Part shown: positions 27,671-36,487 of the stretch, piece after piece
How positions within the stretch are numbered: position 1 is the first letter of the stretch
Layout of the letters: each line of letters begins with the position of its first letter
From: Elusimicrobiota bacterium
GTDB taxonomy: Bacteria; Elusimicrobiota; Elusimicrobia; UBA1565; JACRDR01
NCBI GenBank assembly: GCA_016194745.1
Contig: JACQBA010000005.1
Span: 156,884-220,883, forward strand
DNA length: 64,000 nt
Direction: 5' to 3'
Position numbers and translations under genes: made by a program
Notes under the pieces: generated by a model
What the model saw: the letters and a program-made list of their open reading frames with translations, nothing else
Databases searched by the model: none
Told to the model about the DNA's origin: nothing

Positions 27671-29115
27671 GCGGCATCCGGGAGCGCACCTCCTCCGGCC
27701 TTGCGTGGAGCGCCGCCAACCAGGTCGCGTGCCAGGCGGCGATCCTGTTCGGCAATGTCGTCCTCTCCCGGCTGCTGACGCCCCAGGATTTCGGGCTCGT
27801 GGCGACGACCCTGATCTTCATCAACTTCGCCGTGATCCTCGCGCAGAGCTTCGGCTCGGTCGTCATCCAGAAGCCGAGCCTCTCCGAGACGCACATGTCC
27901 TCAATCTTCTGGCTGAACGTCGCCATGGGCGTCCTGTTGACGCTCGCATTGGCGCTCGGAGCGCCGTACGTCGCCAAGGCGTACCACGAGCCGCGCCTGA
28001 CCATGCTCGTGCGGATCGTATCGGTCCAGTTTATCATCAGCGCCTTCAGCGCTCTGCATTTCAATCTTCTGGCGCGCCGTCTCGAGTTTCGCCGGCTCGC
28101 CATCATCGACGTCTCGGAGGCATGGGTCGGCGTGGGCACCGCGATCCTGCTCGCGTGGATGCACTGGGGGGCCACCAGCATCGCGGCGCAGTCGATCACC
28201 ATCGCGATCACGGGCGTGGCGACGAGCTGGCTCATGTGCGAGTGGAGGCCCAAGGCCAAGTTCGCATGGAGCGCGATCGAGGAGGTCGCGGACTTCAGCT
28301 CGAAGAACTTGATCTCGAAGGCGGCTGATTACTGGGTCCGCAACGTGGACAACATCCTCATCGGCCTGATCTTGGGGCAGGGGCCGCTCGGGATTTACAC
28401 CCGGGCCTACGCGGTCATGCTATTTCCGTTGTCCAGGATCACGCGGGTGGTCTCGCGCGTCATGTTCCCGTCGTTCTCGCTGATCCAGGCGGAACCCGAG
28501 CGGGTGAAGGAACTGTTCCTGAGGATGGACAACGCGATCGCGCTGATCACGTTTCCGATGATGCTCGGCGTGCTGGCGACGGCGAGCGATTTCACCGCCT
28601 GCGTGTTCGGGCCTCAGTGGTCCGAGGTCGTGCCGATTCTGCGGGTGCTCACGGTGGTCGGAATGGTCGACTCGGTGACGTCCCTGTTCGCCGAGGTGTT
28701 CCTGTCCCGCAACGCGATGGGGCTGAGCCTCCGCATCTCGCTGCCGAGCCAGGCGCTGCAGATCCTCGGCATCGTCGTGGGGCTTCGGTGGGGAATCCTC
28801 GGGGTGGGGGTGGGGTATGCGTCGATGGTGCTTGCGACGGCCCCCTTCCGGTGCTACTTCGGCGGCGCGCTGATCGGGCTCGGCTTGAAGGAGTTTTGCG
28901 CCAATCTTTCGGGGGTGCTTCTTTCGGCCGTGACGATGGCGGCGGCCGTGGCGTGGCTTGGGACGGCGCTTCCCAGCGAGTCTCCCGCGATCGTGCGCTT
29001 GTCCGTCGAGGTAGCCGCGGGTGCGGCGATCTACGCGGCGCTGTTGAGCGCGTTTTCCGTCCGCGGCTACCGGGAGTTCCTGACGGCGGTGCGAGGACGC
29101 CTTCGCCTCTCATGA
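27667..29115 (+). CDS. Wzx-type polysaccharide flippase
   Basis: Protein of 482 residues with 12-14 predicted transmembrane helices. The N-terminus SSGLAWSAANQVACQAAILFGNVVLSRLLTPQDFGLVAT is typical of the MOP/MVF oligosaccharide flippase superfamily (RfbX/WzxC-like), and a mid-protein segment DNILIGLILGQGPLGIYTRAY is also characteristic. Its role would be to flip undecaprenyl-PP-linked repeat units to the periplasmic face, before polymerisation by the Wzy candidate at 36475-37806. The start overlaps the preceding glycosyltransferase (ATGA). Confidence 0.92.
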   Translation: MSGIRERTSSGLAWSAANQVACQAAILFGNVVLSRLLTPQDFGLVATTLIFINFAVILAQSFGSVVIQKPSLSETHMSSIFWLNVAMGVLLTLALALGAPYVAKAYHEPRLTMLVRIVSVQFIISAFSALHFNLLARRLEFRRLAIIDVSEAWVGVGTAILLAWMHWGATSIAAQSITIAITGVATSWLMCEWRPKAKFAWSAIEEVADFSSKNLISKAADYWVRNVDNILIGLILGQGPLGIYTRAYAVMLFPLSRITRVVSRVMFPSFSLIQAEPERVKELFLRMDNAIALITFPMMLGVLATASDFTACVFGPQWSEVVPILRVLTVVGMVDSVTSLFAEVFLSRNAMGLSLRISLPSQALQILGIVVGLRWGILGVGVGYASMVLATAPFRCYFGGALIGLGLKEFCANLSGVLLSAVTMAAAVAWLGTALPSESPAIVRLSVEVAAGAAIYAALLSAFSVRGYREFLTAVRGRLRLS

Positions 29116-30125
29116 AAGTTCGGGTGATCGAGGCGCGGGACCTTCCGCCGGAGCATCGCGCGCGATGGTCCGAGATTCAGGCCGCGCAGCCCGCTTTTCG
29201 GAGCCCATACTTCTCGCCGGAGTTCACGGCCCTCGTCGCGTCCGTCCGCGACGACGTGCGCGTCGCCGTCCTGGAGGAAGACGGTGCCCCGGTAGGGTAT
29301 TTTCCGTACCAACTCGGCCCAGGCGGCATCGGGTCGCCGGTCGGCGGGGGGATGTCGGACTATCAAGGCGTCATCGCACCGTCGGGGTTCGCCTGGACGG
29401 CGGAGGACCTCGTCCGGCAATGCGGCATGGTCGCCTGGGATTTCCATCATCTGCTCGCGTCTCAGGCGGCCTTCGTTCCATACCACCGGAAGGTGTCGCC
29501 CTCGCCCTTCATGGACCTGTCGGCAGGGTTCGAGGCGTATGCCGCCGCGAGGCGGACCGCCGGCTCGGACATGATCCCGGACCTGCGACGGAAGGCGCGC
29601 AAGCTTGAGCGGGAAGTCGGACCCCTACGCTTCGAGGCGGACATGCGGGACGGGACCGTGCTGTCGACCCTGCTGCGGTGGAAATCCGAGCAGTATGCCC
29701 GAACGCGGAGGAACGACGCGTTCAGGCACCGATGGGCCCGCGAGATCGTCGAGAGGGCTCATGGGACGCGCACGCCGCGCTTCGCCGGAGTCTTGTCCGC
29801 GCTGTACGCCGGAGACACGCTGGTCGCGGCCCATTTCGGCATGCGCTCGGCCGAGGTGTGGCATTATTGGTTTCCGGCATACGATGCGAACTTCGGCAAG
29901 TACTCGCCGGGACTGATCCTCCTCTTGAGGATGGCGGAGTCCGCCGCGGGGCTCGGCCTGCGCTACGTGGATCTAGGCAAGGGGGACGACGCGTACAAAG
30001 AGATCATGGCCTCGGGCGTCGTCGACGTCGCAACCGGGAGCGTCCAAGGTCCCGTCCGAGCGTTCTTCCGGTTCTTCCCTCGCGTCGTTTCGGGGGGCTG
30101 GTACCGCCTCAGGCGTCTCGTCTAG
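29112..30125 (+). CDS. GNAT / CelD-BcsL-like acyltransferase
   Basis: Protein of 337 residues resembling the CelD/BcsL family: double GNAT-like proteins found in exopolysaccharide and cellulose loci. Visible elements are FRSPYFSPEFTALVA near the N-terminus, a basic helix (DLRRKARKLERE), LLRWKSEQYARTR, and the second GNAT half FAGVLSALYAGDTLVAAHFGMRSAEVWHYWFPAYD followed by YVDLGKGDDAYKEIMAS. It likely acylates or acetylates a sugar or lipid intermediate; the acceptor is unknown. It is the last gene of the plus operon, and its final 17 bases overlap the end of the convergent methyltransferase gene. Confidence 0.82.
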   Translation: MKVRVIEARDLPPEHRARWSEIQAAQPAFRSPYFSPEFTALVASVRDDVRVAVLEEDGAPVGYFPYQLGPGGIGSPVGGGMSDYQGVIAPSGFAWTAEDLVRQCGMVAWDFHHLLASQAAFVPYHRKVSPSPFMDLSAGFEAYAAARRTAGSDMIPDLRRKARKLEREVGPLRFEADMRDGTVLSTLLRWKSEQYARTRRNDAFRHRWAREIVERAHGTRTPRFAGVLSALYAGDTLVAAHFGMRSAEVWHYWFPAYDANFGKYSPGLILLLRMAESAAGLGLRYVDLGKGDDAYKEIMASGVVDVATGSVQGPVRAFFRFFPRVVSGGWYRLRRLV

Positions 30126-30876
30126 CGGCCTTCGACGCCGCGTAGTAGTACCATTGGATGGCGATCCGGGGCACCCATTCCGGATCGCGACTGGTAAGAC
30201 GCTCCCGCGGCACGAAGCCCGCCCTTTGTAGCTCCGCCTCGACGATCTCGGGGGTCGCGTGCCAGGTGAGGATGCCGCCGTGGATCGGATCGACGATGTA
30301 GCCGTGCCCTTCTCGGTACGCGCGGCTCGGCAGCATGCGGACTAGCCGCCGTGCGCTTAGGTATCCGGACAGCAGGATTCGCCACGCCTTCTTCACAAGA
30401 GGCGCTCCCGAGAGCTTGGGCCACTCGAGCAGGGCGCCCGAGTTGTGCACGGAGAAGATGAACGTCCCGTCCGGGGCGAGGACGCGCGCGCATTCCCGCA
30501 GGAAGCTCTCGCGTTTTTCATCGGGATGCAAGTAGTCGATGCCGTTGAAGGAGAACACGCAGACGTCGAAGGAAGCGTCTTCGAAGGCGGCAAGGGAGGA
30601 GGCGTCCATCGTCAGAAAGGAAAGCCCGGGGAACCGGCGGGCGCACTCGCGGACCATGCCTTCGGAGTGGTCGATGCCGACGTAGCGCTTGGCGTTCGAG
30701 CTCAGGGCCGGGGTCGTGCGGCCGGCGCCGACGCCGACGTCCAGGACGCGAAGTCCGGGACGGACATATTTGCCGAACAGCGCGCGCTCGCACGGCTCCA
30801 GCGTCGTGTAGCCGCCGTAATAGGCCACGACCTCCGGATCGGAATATGTCTCGAGCGCGGACTTCTTCATGTCCAT
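30109..30876 (-). CDS. Class I SAM-dependent methyltransferase
   Basis: Protein of 255 residues with the Rossmann methyltransferase motifs: VLDVGVGAGRTTPAL (motif I), YVGIDHSEGMV, FLTMDASSLAAFEDASFDVCVFSFNGIDYL (motifs II-III) and LAPDGTFIFSVHN. This is the UbiE/COQ5-like type 11 fold. Its position in the locus suggests O- or N-methylation of a sugar or lipid-linked intermediate, but nothing fixes the substrate. ATGs at 30876 and 30870 are both possible. A TATACT at 30890-30885 (minus strand) could be its -10, close to the start. Confidence 0.85.
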   Translation of the reverse strand: MDMKKSALETYSDPEVVAYYGGYTTLEPCERALFGKYVRPGLRVLDVGVGAGRTTPALSSNAKRYVGIDHSEGMVRECARRFPGLSFLTMDASSLAAFEDASFDVCVFSFNGIDYLHPDEKRESFLRECARVLAPDGTFIFSVHNSGALLEWPKLSGAPLVKKAWRILLSGYLSARRLVRMLPSRAYREGHGYIVDPIHGGILTWHATPEIVEAELQRAGFVPRERLTSRDPEWVPRIAIQWYYYAASKAARRDA

Positions 30877-30937
30877 TGGCGCCTAGTATAGTGCAACGCC
30901 CCGCGAATTGACAGGGCATTCCATTCCCGGAGCAAAT

Positions 30938-31804
30938 ATGCGACAGTCGCTGGCGATGGACGCTCGACCTCTCCTCGGCGCCGCGGGCGCCTTCGCCGCC
31001 GCCCTCGCGAGCCTTCGCTGGAACTGGTGGCGTCCGGTGCGGCGCGGCATCCCCGTCTTGATGTATCACAAGACCGGGGATTATCCGGCCGGCACCGTCG
31101 AGAAGAACCTGTGGACCACGGGGGACCAGTTCCGGCGGCAGCTGGGCTACCTCAAGCGCCGCGGATACGAGTCGCTCACCTTGTCGGAGCTTCGGGACGC
31201 GGATACGGGCAAGCGGCGGATGCCCGAGCGCCCGGTCCTCATCACCTTCGACGACGGGTTCTCCAACAACTTCGAGATCGCCTATCCCGCGCTCAAGGAA
31301 TTCGGGATGAAGGCGGTGATGTTCCTCGCCTGCGAGCGGCTTGGGGGCGACAGCGCGTGGGACGCGGCGGGGGGTCCCGCCATCCCGATGCTGACGTGGC
31401 CGCGGGCGCTTGAGATGCAGGCCTCCGGCGTATTCGAGTTCGGCTCTCACACGCTCAGCCATCCGAAGCTGCCCGATCTCCCGCTCGATGCCGCGCGCCG
31501 CGAGATCGCGCAAAGCCGGAAGTATCTCGAGGACAAGCTCGGCCGCGAGGTGCTCGGGTTCGCGTATCCTCATGGCGCGGGCGCTGGCCGTCCCGAGATC
31601 CGCGCGCTCGTGCGGGAAGCGGGCTACCTGTATGATTTCGCGGTCAGGGCCGGCGTGCGGCCTTTCCGGTGGAGGCCTGAGGACGGCGCCATCGCGCGCA
31701 TCAATATGCGCGGCGACGACACGATGCTCGATCTCTACCTGAAGCTCACGAGGGGCGAGTCGCGCGTCAAGAAGCGCTTCTGGCGGGCCCCGGAGAACTA
31801 CTGA
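30938..31804 (+). CDS. Polysaccharide deacetylase family protein (CE4/NodB)
   Basis: Protein of 288 residues with an N-terminal hydrophobic segment (about 8-28) that would anchor or export it. The NodB domain shows IPVLMYHKTGDY, LITFDDGFSNNFE (catalytic and metal Asp), FGSHTLSHPKLPDL (metal His pair H-x3-H), and FAYPHGAGAG. It probably removes N-acetyl groups from hexosamines of the secreted polymer, in the periplasm. Start ATG 30938 has GGAG five bases upstream; a perfect TTGACA at 30908-30913 is present but has no matching -10. It is flanked by minus-strand genes on both sides. Confidence 0.9.
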   Translation: MRQSLAMDARPLLGAAGAFAAALASLRWNWWRPVRRGIPVLMYHKTGDYPAGTVEKNLWTTGDQFRRQLGYLKRRGYESLTLSELRDADTGKRRMPERPVLITFDDGFSNNFEIAYPALKEFGMKAVMFLACERLGGDSAWDAAGGPAIPMLTWPRALEMQASGVFEFGSHTLSHPKLPDLPLDAARREIAQSRKYLEDKLGREVLGFAYPHGAGAGRPEIRALVREAGYLYDFAVRAGVRPFRWRPEDGAIARINMRGDDTMLDLYLKLTRGESRVKKRFWRAPENY

Positions 31805-31807
31805 CGC

Positions 31808-32941
31808 TCAGCCGCGTCGAGCGGCGAGCACCTCGGCGGAAACCCTCCGCACGAGCGGGCGTGAGAGCGCCGAGCCGCTGGGAAGGCACAGGCCGCGGCG
31901 GAAGATGTCCTCGGAGACCCTGCCGCCCACGACCGTCGCGCCGCGGAAGACGGGCTGGAGGTGCATCGGCTTCCAGATCGGCCGCGCCTCGATGTCCTTG
32001 GACTCGAGGCGCAGCCGCACGCGTTCGCGGTCCGCGCCGAAGCGGCTTGGATCGAGGAGGACGCACGTCAGCCAGCGCGTGGAGGTCCCGTCCGAGGACT
32101 CCGGCATGAACTGGAGCCCGTCGGCGCGCCCGAGTTCCGCGCGGTACCATTCGAAGTTGCGGCGTCGCGCGGCCACGCGGTCGTCGAGCTTGGCCAGCTG
32201 CGCGAGGCCCAAGGCGGCGAGGATGTTGCTCAGCCGATAATTGAAGCCGATCTTCGTGTGCTCGTAGTGGGGCGCCGTGTCGCGCGCCTGGGTCGAGAGG
32301 TGGCGCGCGATCTGCGCGAGCTTCCCGTCGTCGGTCGCGAGCATGCCGCCGCCGGAAGTGGTGATGATCTTGTTGCCGTTGAAGGAGAAGATGTTCGCCC
32401 AGCCGAAGCTTCCGGCGGGGCGCCCGCGGTGCGTGGCGCCCAGGGCTTCGGCCGCGTCCTCGATGAGCGGCACGCCGGCCTTCCGGCAGAGCGCGCGGAT
32501 GTCGGTCAAGGCCGCGCATTGCCCGTAGAGATCGACCACGATGACGGCGCGGGGCCGCTTGCCCCGCTTGGCCGCGCGGCGCAGGGCGTCCTCGAGCAGG
32601 TTCGGATCCATGTTCCACGTCGCGTAGTCGCTGTCGATGAATACCGGGCGCGCGCCCTGGTAGACGATGGGGTTGGCGCTCGCCGCGAACGTGAGGGTCG
32701 AGCAGATCACGTCGTCGCCGGGCCCGACGCCGAGCGCGAGAAGCGAGAGGTGAAGCGCCGCCGTCCCGCTCGACACCCCGACGGCGTGCTTGACGCCCGC
32801 GCGCGCGGCAAGCCGGCGCTCGAACTCGTCGAGCTGGGGGCCCACCGAGGTGATCCAGCCCGAGTCGAGGGCCTGGACGATCAAGGCCTTCTCCCGGCCG
32901 GTGAGATGAGGCGGCGACAGGTACAGCCTCTTGCGCTTCAT
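31808..32941 (-). CDS. DegT/DnrJ/EryC1/StrS aminotransferase
   Basis: PLP-dependent sugar aminotransferase of 377 residues. GVSSGTAALHLSLLALGVG, CSTLTFAASANPIVYQGARPVF, PLIEDAAEALGA and the PLP-lysine segment FSFNGNKIITTSGGGML are all intact. By context it acts on the 4-keto sugar made by the CapD/PglF-type dehydratase to give a 4-amino-4,6-dideoxy sugar (PglE-like). It overlaps the PglC-type transferase by 4 bases (ATGA), reproducing the pglC-pglE adjacency of bacillosamine loci. Confidence 0.93.
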   Translation of the reverse strand: MKRKRLYLSPPHLTGREKALIVQALDSGWITSVGPQLDEFERRLAARAGVKHAVGVSSGTAALHLSLLALGVGPGDDVICSTLTFAASANPIVYQGARPVFIDSDYATWNMDPNLLEDALRRAAKRGKRPRAVIVVDLYGQCAALTDIRALCRKAGVPLIEDAAEALGATHRGRPAGSFGWANIFSFNGNKIITTSGGGMLATDDGKLAQIARHLSTQARDTAPHYEHTKIGFNYRLSNILAALGLAQLAKLDDRVAARRRNFEWYRAELGRADGLQFMPESSDGTSTRWLTCVLLDPSRFGADRERVRLRLESKDIEARPIWKPMHLQPVFRGATVVGGRVSEDIFRRGLCLPSGSALSRPLVRRVSAEVLAARRG

Positions 32942-33561
32942 GACCTCTTCTCCTCGTTGCCCATGAAATACGGCATCGTCGCGTGCCCCTTGGCCGTCGT
33001 CCCCTTGCCGCTGAAAACGATCGCGACCGTGTCGACGATGATCCCAATGTCGAGCCAGAAGCCGACGTGCTCGACGTACCAGACGTCCAGCTCGAAGCGC
33101 TCCGGCCAAGACACGGCGTTTCGGCCGTTCACCTGCGCCCACCCCGTGATCCCCGGCAGCGCCTCGTGCCGGCGCGCCTGCCGCTGATTATATCGCGGTA
33201 TGTACTCCATGAGAAGCGGCCTGGGCCCCACGACGCTCATCTCGCCGCGGAGTACGTTGACGAACTCCGGCAGCTCGTCGAGGCTTGCGCGGCGAAGCCA
33301 CCGGCCGAAGGTGGTAAGCCGCTCGGCGTCCGGCAGCGAGTTGCCGTGCGCGTCGCGGGCGTCGGTCATGGTCCGGAACTTCCAGATCCGGAAAGGCTTC
33401 CCGTTGAAGCCGGGCCGCTCTTGGGTGAAGAGAATGGGCGAGCCGAGCTTGAGGCGGATCAGCGCGGCGACGACGATCAGGATCGGGCTGAGGAGCGCCA
33501 AGGCCGCCGCCGAGAACGCGACGTCGAACAGGCGCTTGCCGAAGCTCCGGTACAGCGTCAC
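32938..33561 (-). CDS. Small monotopic phosphoglycosyl transferase (PglC-like sugar transferase)
   Basis: Initiating enzyme that moves a sugar-1-phosphate from a UDP-sugar to undecaprenyl phosphate at the inner membrane. Protein of 207 residues, the minimal PglC-type length without extra membrane helices. One re-entrant hydrophobic segment at the N-terminus (FDVAFSAAALALLSPILIVVA) is followed by FTQERPGFNGKPFRIWKFRTM, the catalytic Asp-Glu in SLDELPEFVNVLRGEMS, and VGPRPLLMEYIP. GTG 33561 overlaps the upstream glycosyltransferase stop (GTGA). The likely substrate is the amino-dideoxy sugar made by the neighbouring enzymes. Confidence 0.93.
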   Translation of the reverse strand: MTLYRSFGKRLFDVAFSAAALALLSPILIVVAALIRLKLGSPILFTQERPGFNGKPFRIWKFRTMTDARDAHGNSLPDAERLTTFGRWLRRASLDELPEFVNVLRGEMSVVGPRPLLMEYIPRYNQRQARRHEALPGITGWAQVNGRNAVSWPERFELDVWYVEHVGFWLDIGIIVDTVAIVFSGKGTTAKGHATMPYFMGNEEKRS

Positions 33562-34706
33562 AGGCCTGCCTCCGGCAGCAGCTCGCGGTAGACGGCGAGG
33601 TGAGCCTCGATGATCTTCCCGCTCGAGAAGCGTTCCTCGACCCGCCGCCGCGCGCCGTCGCCGAGGCGCGCGCGCAACGCGGCGTCCCCGATGAGGCGCT
33701 CGAGCGCCGCGGTCAGCGCCGCCGCGTCGCGGGGCGGCACGCGCAGCCCGCTCTCGCCGTCGACGATCGTCTCCCGGCAGCCGGGCGAATCGGTCGTGAC
33801 CACGGCGAGCCCGCAGCTCATTGCCTCGAGCACCGCCATCGGAATGCCTTCCCGGTAGTAGGAGGGGAACGCGAAGACGTCGGTGCCGGCCATAAGCGCC
33901 GGGACGTCGTCGACGAAGCCCAGTCGGCGGACCGCTCCTTTGGAGACCGCCGTCTCGATGCGCCGAGCGTCCGCCTGCCACGGGTTTCCGGGGTCCTCCT
34001 CTCCGCCGAGTTGGAAGACGACGCGGTCCATCCATCGCTCCTTGAGGATCCTCGCGGCATCGAGGAACTCGTGGATGCCCTTGTCGATGATGAGGCGGGC
34101 CATCATCGAGACGACGACGGGTCCCTCGCCGGTCCGACGCGGGGCGGGACGGTAGCGGTCGACGTCGACGCCGGAGCCGTGGATGATCACGGCCTTGCGG
34201 GGCGGGCACACGCCGAGCCGGATGAGCTCCGCCTTGTCGTCCTCGTTGTAGAAGATCACCCGGTCGGCCTTGGTGAGCGCCCCGCGGTAGAGGACGTCGA
34301 GCATGCGGCGGAAAACCCCGACGCGCGCGTCGGCGCTGCGGTCGTAAAAGGAGCCGAGTCCGGTGACCGATGCGACCACCCTGGGCACGCCCGCCCAGCG
34401 CGCCGCGAGCGCGCCGTAGATGTTGGGCTTCATCGTGAAGGTGTGCAGGAGGTGCGGGCGGAGCGTCGTCATCACCGTCGCGAGGCGGGAGACGACCGCG
34501 GCTTCCTTGAGCGGGTTCATGCTGCCGCGCTCGATCGCGTAAGGCACGTGGCGCACGCCTTCCTTTTCGAAGAGGGGGGAGAATCGGCCCGGCGGGCACA
34601 CGGCGGCCACGAGCCAGCCGCGCTCGACGAGCGCCTTCATCACGGGAAGCCGAAGCCTGTAGAGGTTGAAATCGAGGTGGGACAGGAAGACGATGCGGGG
34701 CGTCAC
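33558..34706 (-). CDS. Family 4 glycosyltransferase (PglA-like)
   Basis: GT-B protein of 382 residues. The N-terminus IVFLSHLDFNLYRLRLPVMKAL and HTFTMKPNIYGALAARWAGV are typical of the PglA/WcaL-like group that adds the second sugar after a bacillosamine-type residue. The C-terminal domain has VVVSMMARLIIDKGIHEFLDAA and the EGIPMAVLEAMSCGLAVVTT donor site with the E-x7-E motif. GTG 34706 overlaps the preceding gene (GTGA). Its position right before the PglC-type gene supports the second transfer step. Confidence 0.9.
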   Translation of the reverse strand: MTPRIVFLSHLDFNLYRLRLPVMKALVERGWLVAAVCPPGRFSPLFEKEGVRHVPYAIERGSMNPLKEAAVVSRLATVMTTLRPHLLHTFTMKPNIYGALAARWAGVPRVVASVTGLGSFYDRSADARVGVFRRMLDVLYRGALTKADRVIFYNEDDKAELIRLGVCPPRKAVIIHGSGVDVDRYRPAPRRTGEGPVVVSMMARLIIDKGIHEFLDAARILKERWMDRVVFQLGGEEDPGNPWQADARRIETAVSKGAVRRLGFVDDVPALMAGTDVFAFPSYYREGIPMAVLEAMSCGLAVVTTDSPGCRETIVDGESGLRVPPRDAAALTAALERLIGDAALRARLGDGARRRVEERFSSGKIIEAHLAVYRELLPEAGL

Positions 34707-36487
34707 GGCTTGCGACCTCCCGCCGCCAGCAGCGCGTCGAGTTCCTCGCGCGTGAAGGGCCTCTCGTCCTTGAGCCGATTTTTTGGCGCCGGGACGTCCC
34801 ATTGGTCGTCGGGCCCGAGACGGATCTTGCGGTCGTTCCACGGGACGACCGTGAAGAGCGGACGCACGTGCACCATCACCGACTCGCGCATGCGCCATGC
34901 GTGCCGCACGACCGCCTCGAATCGCGTCTGGCGGTCCGCCGTAGCGTTCTCGTACGCGGCGTAGAGCTCGGCGTAGCGGGCGTACAGGAGCAGGTCGTCG
35001 AGCCTGGCGCGAAGGCCTTCGGGGCCGCCGTTCGAAAGGGCGTAGGCGTCCCGCAGCGCGCCGTACATGACCTTGACGCGCTTGTCGGTCTGCGCCGGCC
35101 CGGGCTCGAGCGCGCGATAGTACGCCCGCATGGGTTCCCGCGCGGGCCCGAAGGCGCGCTGGAAAAATTCCTCCCGAATCGCGCCGACGCGGGCGGCGTC
35201 GCGCACGTCCCACAGAAGCCGCATGGCGACATAGTAAGGGAGCCCCGCCGCGCCCCAATTGTCGCTGGCTTCCGCCGAAAGGAGCCGGATCCCTCGGCGA
35301 CGGAACGCCGGGATCGTCGACCGCAGGTAGTCGAGGGTCGCGCGCGGCTGGCCGGGCAGATCGTGATCCCACTGGAACACCGCGTAGTATTCCCGGATGC
35401 CGAGCTCTCCCGCGCCCGCCCGCTTCCAGCCGTCGAGGACCTCCTCGACCGTGGCTCCGTTCTGAAGGAACTGAGTCGCGACCGTAACGAGGATCCCGGG
35501 GCCGACCGGGCCTTTCGGAGGCGGGGAGTGGGTATAGTAGGCGTAGAAGGCCGCGAGCGGAGCGGGGGTGAGCGATCTGAGCGCGGCGGCGGCCTCTTGG
35601 GCCAAGAGGAGCGTGCGCTCGGTCGGTCCGCCGATCTTGTCGCACTTCGCGCATTCGCACCAACCCGCCTCGTCGCTGGGCTCTACGGAGACCGAGTCCT
35701 GGCCGGGGTGAGCGGCGGCCCAGCGGCGCGCGTCCTCCGCGACGAGGCGGCGGAGGCCGGGATTGGAGACGCAGAATTTCGACGAGCGCCTTTTGCCCTT
35801 GAGCAAGCCTAAGTATTCGGGATGAGCCTGGAATTCCTGCTTGTTCCGTTCGATGATGGTCTCGTAAGCGTGCCCCGTGTTGAGGGAGAACGAACCCGGC
35901 CCGCGGTTCTTCCGGATCCAGTCGTCGTAGGCGGCGGTTCTGGGGGAAAGCGTACCCAGGCCGTACCACACGTCGCGAGTCAGGAAAGACGGGACATCCT
36001 TGGCGTCCACGTCGATGCGGATCGAAGGAGATCTCGGGACGAACTCCCAACGCGGCCCGGGGAAGTACTGGCGGTATCCGAGCCGCTGCAGCAGGCCCCA
36101 GACAGCGTCCTCGGCGCCCGCGTCTTCGGCGCCCAGGAGCGCGACGCCCCCGGCGTGCGAGCGCAGCAGATGCTGCTCCCGCCGCTCGAGTCCTTCGGCG
36201 TCCAGGACGCGCGCGAGGTCCAACGCGGGAAAGTCGTCCGCGCGTCCGACCGCGATGCCGCGCGCGCCGTCCCCGCGCTCGAGGCCGAAGCGCGCGCCGG
36301 AGATCCTTCCCAGGAGCGCGACCAGATCAGAGGCGGCCTTCTCGACGCGCGGAGACGCTTTGGCGGAGATGACGACCGGCATCAGCGCCCGACCGTTCTC
36401 CGCGACGAGCGCGGGCGCCGGAGCGACGGGCGAAGCGCCTGCTCGTGCCGAGGCCAGGACGAGCAGCGCCGGGATCAGGAATTCCAC
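34703..36487 (-). CDS. DUF4838-type secreted protein (glycoside-hydrolase-like)
   Basis: Protein of about 594 residues. The first 20 residues (VEFLIPALLVLASARAGA) make a signal peptide, so it is periplasmic or secreted. An N-terminal beta-N-acetylhexosaminidase-like alpha/beta domain (AVGRADDFPALDL) precedes a TIM-barrel-like DUF4838 region, with FCVSNPGLRRLV, SVEPSDEAGWCECAKCDKIG and LSAEASDNWGAAGLPYYVAMRLLWD. DUF4838 proteins are related to alpha-glucuronidase-like hydrolases; activity is not established here. The candidate role is trimming or modifying the polymer. GTG 36487 gives a 13-base overlap with the upstream gene. Confidence 0.75.
   Translation of the reverse strand: MEFLIPALLVLASARAGASPVAPAPALVAENGRALMPVVISAKASPRVEKAASDLVALLGRISGARFGLERGDGARGIAVGRADDFPALDLARVLDAEGLERREQHLLRSHAGGVALLGAEDAGAEDAVWGLLQRLGYRQYFPGPRWEFVPRSPSIRIDVDAKDVPSFLTRDVWYGLGTLSPRTAAYDDWIRKNRGPGSFSLNTGHAYETIIERNKQEFQAHPEYLGLLKGKRRSSKFCVSNPGLRRLVAEDARRWAAAHPGQDSVSVEPSDEAGWCECAKCDKIGGPTERTLLLAQEAAAALRSLTPAPLAAFYAYYTHSPPPKGPVGPGILVTVATQFLQNGATVEEVLDGWKRAGAGELGIREYYAVFQWDHDLPGQPRATLDYLRSTIPAFRRRGIRLLSAEASDNWGAAGLPYYVAMRLLWDVRDAARVGAIREEFFQRAFGPAREPMRAYYRALEPGPAQTDKRVKVMYGALRDAYALSNGGPEGLRARLDDLLLYARYAELYAAYENATADRQTRFEAVVRHAWRMRESVMVHVRPLFTVVPWNDRKIRLGPDDQWDVPAPKNRLKDERPFTREELDALLAAGGRKP

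Noticed and set aside
30908..30937. Promoter from the perfect TTGACA at 30908-30913 for the deacetylase gene
   Set aside because: No -10-like hexamer occurs at 15-19 bases before the ATG at 30938, and the start codon would fall in the transcription start region.
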